From Mytilisepta virgata (Eukaryota > Mollusca > Bivalvia > Mytilida > Mytilidae): 64,000 nt of DNA. How positions within the stretch are numbered: the stretch's first letter is position 1; each line of letters begins with the position of its first letter. Below are positions 26,301 to 34,361 of the stretch, in pieces. The stretch covers positions 33,186,150-33,250,149 of the forward strand of contig CM051514.1 in the NCBI GenBank assembly GCA_028015205.1. Direction: 5' to 3'. The position numbers and the translations under genes are program-made. The notes under the pieces are model-generated. The model searched no databases. It was given only the letters and a program-made list of their open reading frames with translations, and was not told where the DNA came from.

Positions 26301-28303
26301 GGTTTTCAGAGGATTTTTTTACTTGAATATATAGGCAAAAATTCCGGACCGAAAGTAAAAGTTCGGTTTTCAGAGGAATCCGGTTTTCGGGGGTTCTACT
26401 GTTTTATATTACTGTCCTCACACACAATGCATTTTATGTGGTGTTGTAGACAAAATGTGTGATTTATGTGACAGAATTTATTCATTTATAGTTTTTGCTG
26501 ATGTTCACATCTATTAATGCAAAATAATTATGAAACATTTTTAAAAAAAAATTTTTTTACTTCGCAATAATCTTCTTTACTTCAGGTATCTTGCTGGTTA
26601 TTGGAATGGTGGAGGTGTAATAGAAGAAGTCACCAGTGTATTTAATATGGAGTTCGAATTACAACAGGTACATGTAAAGTTCCAAGTGCAAAATACCAAA
26701 GTAGTATTCACTTGTTTATAGTTTGCCTTACCTGGACTTTGGCTAAACTGTCTAGGTCCATTTTTGCCTTACCTGGACTGGCTAAACTGTCTAGGTCCAT
26801 TTTTGCCTCACCTGGACTGGCTAAACTGTCTAGGTCCATTTTTGCCTTACCTGGACTGGCTAAACTGTCTAGGTCCATTTGTTGCCTTACCTGTACTTTG
26901 GCTAAACTGTCTATGTCCATTTTTGCCTTACCTGGACTTTGGCTAAACTGTCTAGGTCCATTTTCTGCCTTACCTGGACTTTGGCTAAACTGTCTAGTCA
27001 ATTTTTTGCCTTACCTGTACTTTGGCTAAACTGTCTAGGTCCATTTTTTGCCTTACCTGTACTTTGGCTAAACTGTCTAGGTCCATTTTTGCCTTACCTG
27101 GACTGGCTAAACTGTCTAGGTCCATTTTTGCCTTACCTGGACTGGCTAAACTGTCTAGGTCCATTTGTTGCCTTACCTGTACTTTGGCTAAACTGTCTAT
27201 GTCCATTTTTGCCTTACCTGGACTTTGGCTAAACTGTCTAGGTCCATTTTCTGCCTTACCTGGACTTTGGCTAAACTGTCTAGTCAATTTTTTGCCTTAC
27301 CTGTACTTTGGCTAAACTGTCTAGGTCCATTTTTTGCCTTACCTGTACTTTGGCTAAACTGTCTAGGTCCATTTTTTGCCTTACCTGTACTTTGGCTAAA
27401 TTGTCTAGGTCCATTTTTTGCCTTACCTGGACTTTGGCTAAACTGTCCAGGTCCATTTCGTTCTATTGCTTTCATTTTTTTGGTGTTTATTTGTTGGATT
27501 TCCAGAGTTTTGGTCACAAGTGTACAAGTCAAAGGTTAAGCCTGAAATTTTCATTTAACACAAGCATTTATTTTATTTTCTTAGACTCTGAATACAAACT
27601 ATAAAGTATGTATCTTCATGAGAAAGATCATCTAAACAATTTATGCTTTCAGAAGTTTGTTCAATTTACTTTCAATAATAAAAAAATGTAAATTTGCATT
27701 TATCATTTTTCATGATCTTAAAAATGCAATAAATTTCAGCAGACTGGTAATAAATATAGATTCTACAAAGATGACCAGTTGATTATGAAATTTATCAACT
27801 CAAGATAATTAAATTTTCATTTTTAAACTGTGTGGCTTGTCTGGGCAGTTTAAAAAAAATGAAAATTTAATTATCGAAAGTTGATAAATTTCATAATGCA
27901 TCAAGAATTTTAGAATATTTTTCTCTAATGACCATGTAAAACTCCTAGAGGTCTTCAGAATGTTTTTTGGGTGATGATATTAAAACTTATCAAATGGGTC
28001 AAGAGCTGTATAAGTGCACACAGAATTAGAGAAAAAGCAATATCTGTAACCTTTAGTAGACCCCACTACAAATTTCTTATTCTAAAGTTTAACCTTTTAC
28101 TCATATAGGTATTTCACTAGCAAACAGCATTTTCACTAGTGATTTGTACATTACAGTTAATGGACTTTGGTACAAGTATTAAAGATCTCCACAGAGCTCA
28201 GACATCTTTTGACCAAGCTATAGAGACAGTTCAAGCTAATATCAGATGGGTAAAAAACAGCATGGCAACAGTTGATAGATGGTTGTTAAAAATGACTGCA
28301 TGA
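8278..28303 (+). CDS. M1 zinc aminopeptidase (aminopeptidase N-like), 5' partial and missing a central block
   Basis: Membrane-type M1 metallopeptidases remove N-terminal residues from peptides, usually at the cell surface. Thirteen exons were found: 8278-8395, 10264-10384, 11410-11564, 14936-15049, 21128-21262, 21418-21473, 22658-22805, 23003-23079, 24161-24271, 25104-25271, 25579-25719, 26586-26667 and 28157-28303. All have AG/GT borders and matching phases, giving 523 codons plus stop TGA. Visible: [18 protein letters not shown], and NEGFA with its Glu 18 residues after HELAH (zinc ligands), the ISYSK catalytic-Tyr segment, and the helical ERAP1_C-type C-terminal domain. The N-terminal domain is absent. 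The stretch that normally joins ISYSK to VIPTVNR (GAS.IRM to YYRVNYD, about 150-200 residues) is also absent. Most of it lies at 61680-63929. Splicing 21262 to 21418 would keep frame but delete the central region. Confidence 0.88.
8521..8543 (+). repeat. Tc1 left terminal inverted repeat
   Basis: 23 bp, exact inverse of 10036-10058. Confidence 0.95.
8827..9868 (+). pseudogene. Tc1-family (DD34E) transposase, one stop and one frameshift
   Basis: The frame begins ATG at 8827 ([19 protein letters not shown], helix-turn-helix DNA-binding start). It is interrupted by TGA at 8926-8928, in the place of an expected Arg codon, and continues in the same frame through a GRP-like hinge and [16 protein letters not shown]. 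The catalytic core shows FSDESRY (first Asp), QDNARAH (second Asp) and [13 protein letters not shown] (Glu, with 34 residues between the second Asp and this Glu). Near 9455-9470 the frame moves by one base, just before GNGVTAARY. It ends with TAA at 9866-9868. About 346 codons is normal for Tc1. It cuts and pastes the element at TA sites when intact; this copy cannot make a full-length protein. Confidence 0.92.
10036..10058 (-). repeat. Tc1 right terminal inverted repeat
   Basis: GCGACGTTTCTTTTGCGG and onward, the exact inverse of the left end, followed by TA. Confidence 0.95.
10264..10384 (+). CDS. Aminopeptidase exon ([15 protein letters not shown])
   Basis: The acceptor is tattttag and the donor gtaggt. 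Forty codons plus one base. The motif [13 protein letters not shown] is the standard M1 lead-in to DMIAIPDF, which is completed by the next exon. Confidence 0.9.
10690..11230. repeat. Imperfect foldback (MITE-like)
   Basis: The centre is a 10-bp stem GTTTACCTGG (11019-11028) with CCAGGTAAAC (11044-11053). Outward pairing continues through 'gatttactgtcg' with 'cgacagtaaaatc', 'gtagttcctgcg' with 'cgcgggaactac', and 'aacagtgtt' with 'aacactgtt', then more loosely to both ends. Confidence 0.7.
11410..11564 (+). CDS. Aminopeptidase exon with GAMEN and HELAH
   Basis: The acceptor is taattag and the donor gtatta. It carries [14 protein letters not shown], the substrate N-terminus recognition motif, and ends ITHELAHQ, the zinc-binding HExxH. 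All catalytic residues are intact. Confidence 0.95.
11565..12228. other. Intron, no feature recognised
   Basis: Low-complexity AT-rich sequence. Short open frames here lack any family character. Confidence 0.4.
12229..13683 (+). repeat. AGCTCACCTGG-hairpin family copy with ~150-bp tandem monomers
   Basis: It opens with the hairpin 'agctcatctggcc' / 'ggccatgtgagct' and 'tctgtcgtccgtc', and closes with ccaggtgagcaatacaggct. Inside, the phrase 'cttgtttct.attgg' recurs at 12441, 12592, 12773, 12927, 13077 and 13227, so monomers are about 150-180 bp. Confidence 0.75.
13684..14090 (+). repeat. Diverged continuation of the same repeat family
   Basis: It keeps phrases such as 'aacatggcagctatgg' and 'atatggaaggtcctttat' but no clean end. 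Confidence 0.45.
14091..14935. other. Intron, nothing recognised
   Basis: There are two loosely similar stretches around 14200 and 14390 ('ggtaccaatcttgt'/'ggtacccattttgt', 'caac..ctcctac') that suggest an old ~170-bp duplication. No exon is seen. Confidence 0.4.
14936..15049 (+). CDS. Aminopeptidase exon with third zinc ligand (NEGFA)
   Basis: The acceptor is tttatag and the donor gtgagg. Exactly 38 codons starting [11 protein letters not shown]. The Glu of NEGFA lies 18 residues beyond the second His of HELAH, completing the gluzincin site HExxHx18E. Confidence 0.95.
15050..16039. other. Intron with a 13-base G run (15213-15225), otherwise nothing recognised
   Basis: The G run is followed by 'gacatattgtttttgtac', the phrase seen at the start of repeat 6207-7120, so an old truncated copy of that repeat is likely. 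Confidence 0.4.
16688..17108 (+). repeat. 213-bp tandem duplication, two copies
   Basis: GTGTATTTGATTAACC starts at 16688 and again at 16901. The copies differ at only a few bases, for example 'aatgccg' versus 'aattccg'. Confidence 0.93.
17660..18071. mobile_element. 412-bp MITE with 28-bp perfect TIRs and TGG duplication
   Basis: The ends GGCCTAAATTAAAATATTG (extending to 28 bp) are exact inverses. TGG at 17657-17659 and 18072-18074 flanks it. Removing the element restores the satellite phrase 'ccaagatggccgccagcg' found in neighbouring monomers. A 3-bp duplication with GGCC-type ends is compatible with a PIF/Harbinger relative. It has no coding content. Confidence 0.92.
18129..18905 (+). 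repeat. 166-bp satellite array
   Basis: GACTTCTTTTAG recurs at 18129, 18295, 18461, 18627 and 18793, each exactly 166 bp apart. Diverged monomers extend left to about 17540. Apparent minus-strand open frames (18004-18228, 18541-18729) are satellite translations. Confidence 0.95.
19152..21127. other. Long intron, no exon recognised
   Basis: The missing GAS.IRM exon of the M1 fold was looked for here and not found. Confidence 0.4.
21128..21262 (+). CDS. Aminopeptidase exon ending in catalytic-Tyr segment ISYSK
   Basis: The acceptor is tttacag and the donor gtaaac. Exactly 45 codons, [13 protein letters not shown] to TISYSK. The Tyr of SYSK stabilises the transition state in M1 enzymes. The next residues should be GAS..RM, but the next exon in place encodes a much later part. 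Confidence 0.93.
21418..21473 (+). CDS. Aminopeptidase exon ([19 protein letters not shown])
   Basis: The acceptor is ttttag and the donor gtaagt. Eighteen codons plus two bases. This motif follows YYRVNYD...H in the family, so it is the direct continuation of the exon at 63808-63929, not of the exon at 21128-21262 that precedes it by 155 bp. Confidence 0.92.
21636..22150 (+). repeat. Two ~300-bp units of an AGCTCACC-related repeat
   Basis: 'acctggccatctttgatttt' and 'gatgacagcaataccctcta' recur about 300 bp apart. It ends 'tgtaggctcatgcctctagt', like other family ends. Confidence 0.55.
22156..22386 (-). mobile_element. tRNA-derived SINE, antisense copy
   Basis: This is the reverse complement of the 7532 copy. 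On the minus strand the B-box-like GCAAGTTCGAATCTG is preserved, a part that is deleted in the 7532 copy. Confidence 0.78.
22658..22805 (+). CDS. Aminopeptidase exon (C-terminal helical domain)
   Basis: The acceptor is tttacag and the donor gtaaag. It encodes (R)[19 protein letters not shown] and on to SKYYGKFK, matching the start of the ERAP1_C-like domain. Confidence 0.92.
23003..23079 (+). CDS. Aminopeptidase exon ([15 protein letters not shown])
   Basis: The acceptor is atttacag and the donor gtaagt. Twenty-five codons plus two bases, helical. Confidence 0.88.
23577..24043. repeat. ~49-bp minisatellite, about nine units
   Basis: The unit reads 'atcatgtcagcattgacaga' then 'tgttgatatttgtagctgat' then 'actataaat'. 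Some units lack the 15-bp 'acagatgttgatatt' part. Confidence 0.9.
24161..24271 (+). CDS. Aminopeptidase exon ([19 protein letters not shown])
   Basis: The acceptor is ttttttag and the donor gtttat, a weak donor. It encodes the family segment R..VA..AC......C...A...F..WM.NP. Confidence 0.92.
24293..24848. mobile_element. 556-bp MITE with TGTGTCGCCTGC ends and three internal repeats
   Basis: TGTGTCGCCTGC at 24293 is inverted as GCAGGCGACACA ending at 24848. Inside, three ~190-bp units share 'gatgaaactttctctgtgca' and 'ttaaccttaatgca'. It starts 21 bases after the weak donor of the preceding exon. Confidence 0.8.
25104..25271 (+). CDS. Aminopeptidase exon ([19 protein letters not shown])
   Basis: The acceptor is atttcag and the donor gtaatt. 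It includes [12 protein letters not shown] and [16 protein letters not shown], hallmark C-terminal M1 segments. Confidence 0.94.
25579..25719 (+). CDS. Aminopeptidase exon ([15 protein letters not shown])
   Basis: The acceptor is atatttag and the donor gtaaga. It includes [20 protein letters not shown], the family's '..N..G...W.F....W'. Confidence 0.94.
   Translation, partial: VVAVCHHSRRNQKTRHRECIITGGCQQSGTANSLVICTVQMGLYTR
25826..26401. mobile_element. pogo/Tigger-like non-autonomous element
   Basis: It begins CAGTGGAACCTCTGTAAACC after TA and ends with the inverse 'gggttctactg'. Internal 'tccggttttaggaggttccg' style repeats are typical. The right TA is not preserved. Confidence 0.6.
26586..26667 (+). 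CDS. Aminopeptidase exon ([19 protein letters not shown])
   Basis: The acceptor is cttcag and the donor gtacat. Twenty-seven codons plus one leading base. Confidence 0.9.
26704..27462. repeat. ~40-bp minisatellite with higher-order 286-bp repeat
   Basis: The unit is 'ttgccttacctggactttgg' then 'ctaaactgtctaggtccatt', about 18 copies with 3-9 bp length variants. A block repeats 286 bp apart, for example 'ccatttgttgcc' near 26875 and 27161. Open frames on both strands arise from the repeat. It sits in the last intron. Confidence 0.95.
27782..27897. repeat. Long near-perfect hairpin
   Basis: ATTATGAAATTTATCAACT (27782-27800) pairs exactly with 27879-27897. 'ataattaaattttcattttt' pairs with its near inverse further in. 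The loop is about 'gtgtggcttgtctgg'. It is either a tiny foldback MITE or a structured RNA. Confidence 0.85.
28157..28303 (+). CDS. Aminopeptidase terminal exon with stop
   Basis: The acceptor is ttacag. It encodes [20 protein letters not shown] to DRWLLKMTA and stop TGA (28301-28303), the normal M1 C-terminal helix pattern. Confidence 0.92.
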   Translation, partial: LMDFGTSIKDLHRAQTSFDQAIETVQANIRWVKNSMATVDRWLLKMTA

Positions 28304-28616
28304 ATTTTTTTCTATGATCTTTTGAAATTTGTGTGTATTGTACATAGCTATTAATTTGCTAAACAAAAAATATATGAATTTTTGATACTGTTTATATTAT
28401 AGATAAGGGTAATAATTAAAAAGTTTACAAAATATAAATTGAGAAATTATTATTTATTATTGGTGACTGAAATATTCAGTGGTGTAGCTTGTCTCTTTCT
28501 AAAGGTGAGGCAAATATTTCCTTCCCTTACCAAAAAGACACGGATAAAGAATTTAAACCAAATTAATGAAAATACATGTACATTTTGCTGCAATCTAATT
28601 AAAATTACATCTACTA

Positions 28617-28836
28617 ATTGCTCCTTTCAGTCTCTGCATGTAGATCTAACAACACTCCATTTTACTGTCTGTTCCGATGACCTATTGAGAATCCTCAGGG
28701 TTTATCCTTAGGCCAATGCCTTCAAAATCATGAAGGCTGAAATCTGATTGTCCGATTCAAAAGGTCATAAAACAGAAAGTAAAATTGAATGTTGTTAGAT
28801 CTACATGCAGTGACTGAAAGGAGCTTGGTGTAAATT
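28617..28836. repeat. Foldback element, ~70-bp arms
   Basis: The left arm 'gctcctttcagt..ctgcatgtagatctaacaac' pairs with the right arm 'gttgttagatctacatgcag' and onward. 'gtcataaaacagaaagtaaa' continues the pairing. Confidence 0.8.
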
Positions 28837-29211
28837 TGAAATGATATTAGCATGAATTCAGATTGTTTAGCTCACCTTGTGTGATCTAATGTGCATTTTT
28901 CTGAGAATATTACGTAAACCACAACTTGCTTTCATTGCACGAATAAATAAGCAAATATTTATAGTTTTCTTCTTCTGGAGATATTATCCTTAAAGTCTTT
29001 CAAAAGAGGCATTAATAGATTCAAAAATAATTTTTATTCATTGTTCATTCAGTAAACATTCTGATAAATCAACCTATCTACCTAAAATGGAGGCACAAAT
29101 TAATCAGTATAGATGACATTACAACCTTCTTTCTTTTCATTCGGATTTGGAAATTTTGTAGGAAAAAGATAATGCAAAAAGGTGCCATTTTGTGCAAAAA
29201 TTTTCTGTATT
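28837..29211. other. Intergenic, nothing recognised
   Basis: AT-rich sequence downstream of the aminopeptidase stop, without exon or repeat boundary. Confidence 0.4.
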
Positions 29212-29395
29212 CAATTGACTCTCCTTATCTCAAAGTGGAAGGGACCAACAAAAATAGTTTGAGATAACAGGAGTTTGAGATAACGAGATTCAACTGTATT
29301 CTGTATCAAGAGGAAATATAGTGCAAAGTTTAATATAGGGACCAAAACATTGCGTTGAGATAAAAGGGTTTGAGATAATGGATTCAACTGTATTT
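29212..29395. mobile_element. Small pogo-like MITE
   Basis: It starts near 'caattgactctcc' and ends with 'gattcaactgta'. Internal 'gtttgagataac' repeats follow the same terminal style. Confidence 0.5.
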
Positions 29396-29657
29396 TCGGC
29401 CATTCATTTGTTTTATTTTGTCCAATTAAGTATACTCATTTCATTATCTGGGGCCTAATCTAAAAACATCCATGGAGAAATTATGAGCAATTTCCATTAA
29501 AACCAGCTATTACATAAATTTTACCATTCTAGATCTTTTATAAAAAACACTTCTCCAGCTTATTAAATGGGAAGCGTTGGCTGCTACAGGGAGAAGAATG
29601 TGCTCAAACAGACCTGATATCCCAATTTGGCTTAGGAGTTGGGTAGGCATGAACCTT

Positions 29658-29678
29658 GGGGGGGGGGGGGGGGGGGGG
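29658..29678 (+). repeat. 21-base G run
   Basis: Homopolymer with possible G-quadruplex character. Its exact length is unreliable in any assembly. Confidence 0.8.
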
Positions 29679-29844
29679 CAACTCAATGATATTTAGATAC
29701 GGGACGTGTGGCAAATTCGGGTCAAGATTTTATAAAAATGGCGGATATTTCGGGTTGGGATTTTTTTACACTCTGGAGAATTCTGGTCAGGATTTAAAAA
29801 AAATGAATTTTCTTTGATATCATAACAAATGTTTCAATATATTT

Positions 29845-29974
29845 GTTTGTTTGTTTAGTTGGGGTTTAACGCCGTTTTCAGCACATTTGGCTATTTCGCG
29901 GCGGCCAGTTTTTATAGGTGGAGGAAGCCGGAGTACCCGGAGAGAACCACCGACCTTCGGTAGGAAAATTGGCA
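29845..29974 (-). mobile_element. tRNA-derived SINE, truncated antisense copy
   Basis: It shares 'gttggggtttaacgccgttt', 'tttcgcggcggccag' and 'gaccttcggtaggaaaattg' with the other two copies. The tRNA-like head is missing. Confidence 0.75.
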
Positions 29975-30159
29975 ATGTTTCAATATATAAATGTTAAATG
30001 TATAAATATGTCTCATCATGATAACTGACTCTTATTATTTTTGGGTATGTAAATTAACTTTCCCGGAAATTTTCGGGTCACGAATTTGATATAACGTGGA
30101 TAATTTCTGGTAGGGGTTTCAAGTTGCACTCCCCCGTCATAAAATGGTCAATTATTAGT

Positions 30160-30250
30160 CCGCAACAGGGAACTATCACGGTATCAAAAGAATTACTGGA
30201 ACACAGAGGTCAAAGCAAGGAGTGTTTAGTATTAGAAAATATTTATTAGT
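30160..30250 (+). repeat. Single unit of the ~90-bp minisatellite
   Basis: It contains 'atcaaaagaattactggaac' and 'gtgtttagtattagaaaat', the unit tandemly repeated at 35220-35432, 38780-39090 and 59440-59750. Confidence 0.75.
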
Positions 30251-30426
30251 CAGCAACCTCAGTATGTTTTTTCTATACAAAAATCGAGACACTAATTTTA
30301 GTATTTGTTTACCTGTGATTAGTTTCAAAAACTAATCACCGGTAAATAGTGACCGGTGATTAGTACTGGAAACTATTGAACGGTAAAGTGTTTCTGTATA
30401 ATAAAACACTTATTGACTGCATATTC

Positions 30427-30528
30427 GGGGAATAGTAAGTTTATTGTCCCCTCGATACAACTATTGCCCCTTGGCTACGCCTCGGGGCAGTAGTTGGTAT
30501 CTCGGGAACAATAAACTTACTATTCCCC
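30427..30528. repeat. Strong ~44-bp-arm hairpin
   Basis: 'ggggaatagtaagtttattg' pairs with 'caataaacttactattcccc', and 'actattgcccc' with 'ggggcagtagt'. The loop is 'ttggctacgcctc'. Confidence 0.85.
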
Positions 30529-31549
30529 ACGTACCCAATCAATACCCAAGTCAAAGTTAAAGGCAGTTTCTTGGCAGTTATTTAGCCTTCCCAGTTCAGA
30601 GATTTAGCAGTTTCTGATGCTTGGCAGTTGTTAACCTTCCAAAATTAACCATTACTTCATATACAAAAATTAGCAGTTTTTCTAAACCTTCACAGTTATT
30701 CTGGCAGTTCAAAGCAGTTCCTTAGCTGTTTTAGGCAGTTCTTTAGCAGTTTTTTTTACGAAATATTTAAATTAAGTACAAAAAAATGCTTTCAGTTCAT
30801 GAATATTCATATTTAACTGCTTCAGGTTAATTAATATTCATATAAAACTGGGAAATAACTGCTAAGGAAATGCTAATATGGTCATGATCTTATGCATTAT
30901 TCATACTAGTAGCTGTTTAAAAAGTAAGATAATAACATGTAATAATTATCAAAAACAAAAATATGTTTTCTTTACAAATTTATTGTTGTTATCCAACTTC
31001 ATGGTTAATATGTATAGCTTTTATGTATTACAAATATCAGTCAGAAATACAGGGTGCAACATGTAATTTCAGTTTTAAGTCATCTGAAATAAGGGAAATG
31101 GAAATCAAGATATTCATGCAATCTTATATACAATGATATACTTGAAATTAATTATTTTTTATATTACCTGATTAGTAAGAAGACTCTTAAATATTAATAT
31201 GATTAAGTATATTTGTAAGCTGAATCAAGTTTATTCTGATATAATCTTAAATACATGACACGTAAACCAGCTGGACTAGTGGTCACAACGAGGAGCAAAA
31301 ATAAGAATTAAGCTAAATATATATATATCATTGTATTGTTTTGTTATGTTGAATAAAACATTGAAAGTACAATTGAAAAAAACCAAAATAGTTACAATTA
31401 AAAGGTCATTTGTGCCTAGCACAAATGATAAGGTCTTTCCTTTCCACGTGTCCAGTTTTGCAATAAAGAGGCCCTGCCCCTTTATTTTTGGCAAGGGGCG
31501 TAACTCTTGGGAAATAAATGAAATAGACAAAAAAAAAAAAAAAAAAAAA

Positions 31550-31722
31550 AAAAAGGCCCGTCCCGTCTTCAGTAAAGAGATATTGCTACTTCTATTTTCT
31601 CTTGAAATCATTTAAATTTTTAATTTATTGTTCCAAATAGTAATTGTCAAAAAAAAAAGAAGAAAGAAATAAAAAATGAAGTAGCAATATCTCTTTTTCT
31701 GAAGGCGGGACGGGCCTTTTTT
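31550..31722. repeat. Nested foldback MITE, ~43-bp arms
   Basis: 'aaaaggcccgtcccgtcttc' and 'agagatattgctacttc' pair with 'gaagtagcaatatctct' and 'gaaggcgggacgggcctttt' at 31678-31722. A long A run precedes the left arm. Confidence 0.85.
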
Positions 31723-32439
31723 GTTTTTTTCATTTATTTGTTTGTTTGTTTGTTTATTTGTTTATTAATTATTTTTTTTATTTGTAGGTAGCAAGTTTTC
31801 CATGGATTGCTGAATACAAGTAGGGGGGGGGGGGCATTGTATTTTTATTTCTCTAAATACACAAGTGACAGTAAAAGTACATTTCTACTATAATGTTTAC
31901 TTCTATTGATGACGTTGTGTATGTCACGTGACGTCCATTGATATATGTCTGGACTTAGTTTATTTCTTTCTTTTCGAGAGGGGACGTCGTCGAGTGAACA
32001 TGGCACAGGACAATGCATTTTGCAGTTTGATGTGGAAATAGTCATAAATAGAAAACGGAGTGTACGTGTACACATTTACTTATGTCAGAATGAAGATTCA
32101 TGTAGAAATTTGATGTCACGATTTATTTATTTAGATTTCCGGTGCCATGTCAGCAGACGACATCTTCGTGAATAAAGTACTGATAATTTGACGCGAAATT
32201 TTGACATTCGGATGCAATAAATTGGTAAAATTTGGACGAATTTTGTGTTTTATGGCGGAAAATAGCTTTTTATTTAGCACTGCGCGAACGCTATTTTCAG
32301 GAAATTGGTTGGAGTTAGCGTCATAATTTTTTCTCATTAACAAAGCCCTGGATATCCCCTAGCTGCCTACATGTACTTTATATGCATTTACAGGTAAATT
32401 CAGTAAAACCGATGTAAATTCAGTCAAATCAAAAAAAAG

Positions 32440-32463
32440 GGAGGGGGGGGGGGGGGGGGGGGG
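32440..32463 (+). repeat. G run, length differs between segment copies
   Basis: This run is 9 bases longer than the equivalent near 56683-56697; the surrounding sequence is otherwise nearly identical. Confidence 0.8.
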
Positions 32464-33513
32464 CTGTATTTACACATTAAAAGGTCATTTGTGCTAAAAG
32501 TTGGGGTAATTCTAGAAGTACTATAAAATACCAAAATGCTACACCAAACACAAATATGAAATACTGCCAAAACATTTTTGCGCCAAGAAAAAATAGGTTT
32601 TTTTCAAATTTTTCAATCTTTAAAAAATTTTCATTTTTTTTCATCTTTTGTCTTACGAAAATGGAAAATAACATATTTTAAATGATTCCTGCTAAAAAAT
32701 AATGCATTTTTGAAAAAATTCCATGTATTACACTTCAAATATGAAAAAAATCATTTTCTAGAACATGACTTTGACCTTTGACCTTGACATCATTTTGAAG
32801 GTCATTTGTCCCTGGTGTCAAAACAAAAGACCCCATGCCTCTATCTTGTACCATTATTAAGTTATTAGCCAAAAAACGTCAATTTAAGCGTTCAAAGGCC
32901 AATAACGCATAGAAGATGACATCATGCGACTTGACTTAAGGAAAACTACGCATTGTCTCGATGTCCCCGACATTTTGCCCATTACATTTTATCAGCTATC
33001 TTCTACCGTTTCAGAGGAGATCTGATAACAAGGAAATTTCAAAAATTAGACCGTGACCTTGACCTTTGACCTTGACCTAATTTTACTTGGTACAAAAAAT
33101 GATGCCTAAATATGAAGGCTCGTGCTTGTATCTTAACTCAAACTTAATATTTGCCTGAAAAATCAAAAGTGATATTTATATAAAGGGAAATAACTCTTAT
33201 AAGATGTCGTCAGATCCTTTTCGGCAGATGTGATTAATGTGGGCACAGATGAACCAAAGAAATTGCAAAAGGTTTCATGTCGATATCTCTTACGGTTTTT
33301 GAGGAGATCTGATAACAGTCATAACAGTAATAGGGGAGGAAACTCTTATAAGGTACATGGGAACCCTTAGCGGCCTCACCACCTGATAGCTTATGTCTGA
33401 CTGATACTTGGTGCCAAATTTCATGTCAATATGCCTAAAAACTTTTCCGACAAATTTAATTGAATTTTGGCAGGAGAAAGAATAATAATAATAATAATCA
33501 TAAGAAATACAGT

Positions 33514-34361
33514 AAGGTCTTTCCTATGTAAAGGAAAGACCTTAATAATAAGAATCCAATTTTTTGCACTTACCAGAATTAAGATGTATATAATTATTAA
33601 TCCAAAAATCACACAATTAATATGATTATAATCTTCAAAAATAACCATTGAGACAAGGCCCATCTTCAGTATTCAATGTGAAAAGAACTATTTCCAAGTA
33701 TATTATTAATATTATTAATTAATTCCATGTAAAATTTTCATTTTGTTCATGTAAGAAGACACATCTTTTCGTGTTGTCTTCCTCTTTATTCCAAATTCAA
33801 ATTTTGTTATATTGCAATACATGGGGATGTTTAAGGAGTTGTTTGATTCTGTTGAAGTGTTCCCTAAAAGATTACTAGCAATTAATTACCTAAATCTTTA
33901 AAATGTGATATATAATGTTAAGAAAAAAATATCCATTTTTGTTTAAATAAGATATTTTTATTAAAAGTGATAGTAATTGCAGACCAATAGTTTAAGTTTT
34001 CCTTCATGTGTCCTCAAATTTCTGTGTAGATAGTACTTCCTGCCACCACAGAGAGGTCAATTGTGAACAGATGGCACATTTCTACAAGACCACTTTTATC
34101 TAAATCACATTAATTCCGTTTGATGCAACTGCCAAGAAATAATTTACAAATCAAACTGCTATATAAAAATAACTGCCAACATGAAACTGCTTTGAAATAT
34201 TTAAACTGCTTAAATTAACAGTTAACTTTTACTAGTAGGCAGTTATTTTAAACTGCCTAAATCAAAACTGCTTTAAACTGCTCCAAAACTGCTAAAAATT
34301 CAAGAAACTGCTATAAAACTGCCAATGAACTGCTTAAATAGGCAGTTCACTTTGACTTGGG
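33514..34361 (+). repeat. 848-bp tandem duplication, unit 1 (segment A)
   Basis: It starts with the palindrome AAGGTCTTTCCT...AGGAAAGACCTT and ends with the inverted-repeat tip CTTTGACTTGGG. Confidence 0.95.

Noticed and set aside
26708..27604. Overlapping ~100-codon frames on both strands
   Set aside because: Products of the ~40-bp minisatellite; frames switch between units.
31945..32175. 76-codon open frame present in two segment copies
   Set aside because: Recurs only because the DNA is duplicated; no family resemblance.
33421..33663. 80-codon hydrophobic minus-strand frame in three copies
   Set aside because: Encoded by AT-rich repeat including an ATA-rich run; conservation is from recent duplication, not selection.
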